Shown piece by piece: positions 61,448 to 64,000 of a DNA stretch of 64,000 nt. Made by a program: the position numbers and the translations under genes. Position 1 is the first letter of the stretch; every line of letters starts with the position of its first letter. Under the pieces are notes generated by a model that did no database searches, was not told the DNA's origin, and saw only the letters and a program-made list of their open reading frames with translations. Source of the stretch: Methylococcaceae bacterium UBA975 (GTDB taxonomy: Bacteria; Pseudomonadota; Gammaproteobacteria; Methylococcales; Cycloclasticaceae); contig DBBV01000017.1 in assembly GCA_002292375.1 (NCBI GenBank), forward strand, positions 141,315 to 205,314, in the 5' to 3' direction.

Positions 61448-62124
61448 GTAGGTGTACTTCCTGGTTTTAAATCGGTGAAAACAAAGCCTTCCCGCTCAAC
61501 AGTTTCGCCCAGCATAATAGCTATGGGGTGCTTAAACATTGGCCCTGCGTAGGCAAAACTATGAAATTCACCGTTTTCACCACACGGGTCTACACCCTCG
61601 GGCAACTCGTCTAAAAAGGTCTGATCAAATTCCCTACCAGCAAAACTTGCCGCTAATTGCTTAGGGTCTACGCAGGTAATACGGGTTTTCAAACCCGCAG
61701 CCAGCATCTCTTGCGCTAGTGCCTTTGTCGGCTTTAACCACAACGGAAACAAGGGCTCTAAGCCTGTGTGCTTAAGGTTATCCACCCGATACTGCCGCAC
61801 ATCGTCCAAATACAAATCACCAAACGCCATATGCGTAACACCCTGACCTTGGATGCGCTGAAAAAAATCATCCATCGCTTGCTGGTACATCACGTTACTG
61901 CACGGATGAGGGATATTAATGATGTGTAACGGTAGCTGCGCCGCTTGTGCTTGTTGCTCCAATAATGCCACCCGTACCGCATGCATAGCGACGCGTTGAT
62001 GGGTTTGATTAATGGTAGTGACTAAACCTGCCAGCTCAATGCCGGGGTCTTGCTGCAATTGATACAGCGTCCACGCACTGTCTTTACCGCTGCTCCAAGA
62101 TAGTAAGGTACGCTTTTTTATCAC
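61444..62124 (-). CDS. PP-loop ATPase, diphthine-ammonia ligase-like
   Basis: A 226-residue adenine-nucleotide alpha hydrolase. LLSWSSGKDSAWTLYQLQ is the ATP PP-loop SxGKDS. HVMAFGDLYLDDVRQYR-like residues (THMAFGDLYLDDVRQYR here) and GVDPCGENGEFHSFAYAGPMF are conserved across the family, which includes archaeal and eukaryotic diphthamide ligases. Bacteria lack diphthamide, so the real substrate is unknown. It overlaps both neighbours by four bases (thioesterase upstream, selO downstream). Confidence 0.88.
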   Translation of the reverse strand: MIKKRTLLSWSSGKDSAWTLYQLQQDPGIELAGLVTTINQTHQRVAMHAVRVALLEQQAQAAQLPLHIINIPHPCSNVMYQQAMDDFFQRIQGQGVTHMAFGDLYLDDVRQYRVDNLKHTGLEPLFPLWLKPTKALAQEMLAAGLKTRITCVDPKQLAASFAGREFDQTFLDELPEGVDPCGENGEFHSFAYAGPMFKHPIAIMLGETVEREGFVFTDLKPGSTPT

Positions 62125-62564
62125 ACCAGATCTACACCTTCCACCGACTTATCTACCGCTGCAATACGTTGTTTAATATAATCTGGCACAGGGGCTGATT
62201 TTTGTTGGATAAAGTCAAACCACACCATCACACCAACACTCTTGATGACTGGCTCATCTTCACCCTTACGGTAAATTTCTGCGATTAAGGTTGCGCTGGA
62301 ACGACCAATTTTGCCGACCCGAGAGCAGACCTCTAATGTGGCCGGGTAATGCACTTGTTGTAAATAACTACACTGCATGTCCGCCAATAACCAGCCCGCT
62401 TCCATTCCAACCAATAAGGGGTGCTGCATAACCTCATCACAATACGCAACGCGAGCCGATTCGAGGTAACGAATAAAATGTACATTATTGGTATGCCCAA
62501 ATATATCCGACTCCCCCCAGGCGACGTTAACTGGAAAGGTATGTGAAAAATCTTTTCTGCTCAT
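62121..62564 (-). CDS. 4HBT-family acyl-CoA thioesterase (YbgC/FadM-like)
   Basis: A 147-residue hotdog thioesterase. NVAWGESDIFGHTNNVHFIRYLESARVAYCDEV contains the YbgC/4HBT catalytic pattern (Asp/His; given in pieces WGESDIFGHTNN and HFIRYLESAR), and LEVCSRVGKIGRSSATLIAEIY the second strand set. It is in a leftward set with an acyl-CoA ligase 45 bases upstream, and it overlaps the PP-loop gene. Confidence 0.88.
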   Translation of the reverse strand: MSRKDFSHTFPVNVAWGESDIFGHTNNVHFIRYLESARVAYCDEVMQHPLLVGMEAGWLLADMQCSYLQQVHYPATLEVCSRVGKIGRSSATLIAEIYRKGEDEPVIKSVGVMVWFDFIQQKSAPVPDYIKQRIAAVDKSVEGVDLV

Positions 62565-62609
62565 TCTTTACACTCAGATAGGGTTGATTGGCGCTACAAA
62601 CTTAACCAT

Positions 62610-64000
62610 TTAGCAGATGCCCCGCTCAACTTCCCCTTGTTTATTTAACACGCGCTTTACAATTTTACCGGCCCCATTTTTAGGGAGCGCATCCAAAAAC
62701 ACGACTTTTCTGGGTACTTCATAATTACCTAGATGTTGACGGCACCACGCGCGAATATCAACGGAGCTGGCCTCTGCGCCTTCTTTTAAGACAATGTAGG
62801 CCACTGGTATTTCACCATGAACATCATCAACCTGACCGATAACCGCTGCTTCTAGCACCGGCGCATATTGGTACAACACCTCTTCTATGATACGCGGATA
62901 GACATTCATTCCGTTAACAATCACCATGTCTTTTTTGCGGTCTAGAATACTGAAATAACCGTCGTCGTCTTCTGTCCCTAAATCACCGGTTAAGAACCAG
63001 TCTTGATAAAAGGATTCGGCTGTTGCCTCGGCTAATTTCCAGTAACCTTTCATGACACTGTTTCCCCTAACTGCAATTTCACCGATCTCGCCGTGGGGCA
63101 GCTGTTGACCTGTTTCATTTAATATTCTCATCTCAACCCCTGGTACCGGCAAACCAACCGTACCGACCTTTCTGACACCACCAATGGGGTTAACACAAGT
63201 AACCGGCGAGCACTCAGTAGGGCCGTCACCTTCATAAATCGCAACATTAAATGCTTTTTCAAACCGATTGAGTATATCCACCGGCATCGACGCACCACCT
63301 GAGATACACATCCTGACTGAACTAAAACGTTTCGCGTTATCTGTTTTAAGGTTTAACAACACGTTATACATACTGGGCACGCCCAAAAACACACTGGATT
63401 GAGTTTGTTCTATAACATTAAGTAGCTTATCCGGATCAAACTTGGGAAGCGGCACAAAACAACAGCCGTGCGTTAATGGAGTTAACATCCCCACCGTCGC
63501 TGCAAAGGCATGAAACATCGGTAACACAAGAGCAATGACGTCTTCAGATGCACGCCATCTCATGGCCTCAAAAACGCTGGCTGTGTTCGCCACCAAGTTT
63601 TGGTGTGTCAGCATAGCGCCTTTCGGGTGCCCCGTTGTGCCCGACGTATATAAAATTGCGACTAAATCATTCGCCACATCAATGTCTATTTCAGGCGTAA
63701 CACCCGCATTATTAAATGCCGCTCGCCATGCAGTAGATTTTTGCTGATCCTGACTAATGCACATCAAAAATAGTGGATGATCAAGTAAGGCGTGGAGCTG
63801 TTCAATATTGGCTTCAAAGGCATCGTGGTAAACAATACCTGACACATCTGCATTACGTATAACATAAGAGATTTCAGTCGGCTTTTGTAATAAGTTGATC
63901 GGCACTACGACGCACCCTGCCTTAACAATCCCCATATAAGCTATAGCAAATTCAGCACCGTTAATGCAATACAGCGCCACGCGATCACCTTTAGCTAAAC
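62610..64000 (-). CDS. Long-chain fatty acid-CoA ligase family, N-terminus outside window
   Basis: AMP-binding (ANL) enzyme that adenylates a carboxylic acid and makes its CoA ester. The reading continues past the window edge (GDRVALYCINGAEF), so the start is missing. Visible are ILYTSGTTGHPKGAMLTHQN (A3), VFLGVPSMYN, IYEGDGPTECSPVTC (A5-like), WFLTGDLGTEDDDGYFSILDRKKDMVIVNG (split here) and LPKNGAGKIVKRVL (A10 Lys). Gene order suggests fatty acid use, possibly alkane-derived fatty acids from the CYP153 pathway; that is inference. Confidence 0.92.
   Translation of the reverse strand, partial: LAKGDRVALYCINGAEFAIAYMGIVKAGCVVVPINLLQKPTEISYVIRNADVSGIVYHDAFEANIEQLHALLDHPLFLMCISQDQQKSTAWRAAFNNAGVTPEIDIDVANDLVAILYTSGTTGHPKGAMLTHQNLVANTASVFEAMRWRASEDVIALVLPMFHAFAATVGMLTPLTHGCCFVPLPKFDPDKLLNVIEQTQSSVFLGVPSMYNVLLNLKTDNAKRFSSVRMCISGGASMPVDILNRFEKAFNVAIYEGDGPTECSPVTCVNPIGGVRKVGTVGLPVPGVEMRILNETGQQLPHGEIGEIAVRGNSVMKGYWKLAEATAESFYQDWFLTGDLGTEDDDGYFSILDRKKDMVIVNGMNVYPRIIEEVLYQYAPVLEAAVIGQVDDVHGEIPVAYIVLKEGAEASSVDIRAWCRQHLGNYEVPRKVVFLDALPKNGAGKIVKRVLNKQGEVERGIC

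Noticed and set aside
1..64000. CRISPR arrays, prophage blocks, complete insertion sequences or replication origins.
   Set aside because: No regularly spaced direct repeats, no structural phage genes, no transposase with inverted ends, and no DnaA-box cluster were seen on reading.

Overview
The window is a contiguous piece of a gammaproteobacterial chromosome of moderate GC content. Evidence for this is the pgpA-thiL-nusB-ribH-ribB-ribE-ribD-nrdR-glyA block, EttA, DinB, YaeQ, SelO, TrhO and a tRNA-Asp with encoded CCA. An ectR-ectABCD-ask cluster, a CYP153-type alkane hydroxylase system, aromatic-ring monooxygenases and a C-C hydrolase suggest a marine hydrocarbon degrader, perhaps near Cycloclasticus/Methylophaga. 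The genus is a guess.

Layout. 1-7.3 kb: the 5' end of an initiator tRNA, then a leftward housekeeping block for lipid, thiamine, riboflavin and C1 metabolism. 7.7-14.6 kb: a small membrane protein, a bidirectional terminator, a leftward aa3/caa3-like cytochrome c oxidase operon (II with fused cytochrome c, I, two subunit III paralogues, IV) and two membrane proteins. 14.7-25 kb: EttA, an alpha/beta hydrolase, then an accessory patch. The patch holds an integron attC site, a cassette-like SRA-HNH endonuclease gene, a second truncated attC and bracketing 18-bp inverted repeats. It also has three copies of a REP-like palindrome, a probable REP-transposase remnant, a LysR gene broken by one base, and a flavin monooxygenase behind a LysR-type operator. 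25-32 kb: a U32 (RlhA-like) gene whose 5' end reappears inverted beyond a DUF3297 gene, a flavin monooxygenase with a zinc-ribbon-like N-terminus, an atypical HflX GTPase and a VF530 protein.

32-39 kb: ectoine/hydroxyectoine synthesis. Divergent EctR (MarR) faces ectA across a perfect 9-bp-arm palindrome. The operon runs ectA, ectB, ectC, ectD, a DksA/TraR-like C4 zinc protein, ask and a membrane-anchored TPR protein, with overlaps from ectC onward. 39-49 kb: tRNA-Asp, HD-GYP and GGDEF proteins, a CheY-CheC-type regulator, DinB, DUF2156 and GNAT proteins, and a cell-wall pair (frameshifted YcbB-like L,D-transpeptidase and M15 peptidase). 49-53.5 kb: an ArsR-rhodanese regulator facing a sterol-desaturase-family gene across two near-identical palindromes, cysteine synthase and a PLP decarboxylase. 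53.5-57.1 kb: an outer-membrane protein and the CYP153 / ferredoxin reductase / ferredoxin operon, with a perfect palindrome upstream. 57.5-64 kb: a leftward housekeeping series (acyl-CoA ligase, thioesterase, PP-loop ATPase, SelO, YaeQ, TrhO, methyltransferase).

The most unusual items are the attC-flanked SRA-HNH cassette, the two extra genes in the ectoine operon, the inverted U32 fragment around DUF3297, and two genes each broken by one missing A in an A-run. All assignments come from reading the sequence. No database search was run.
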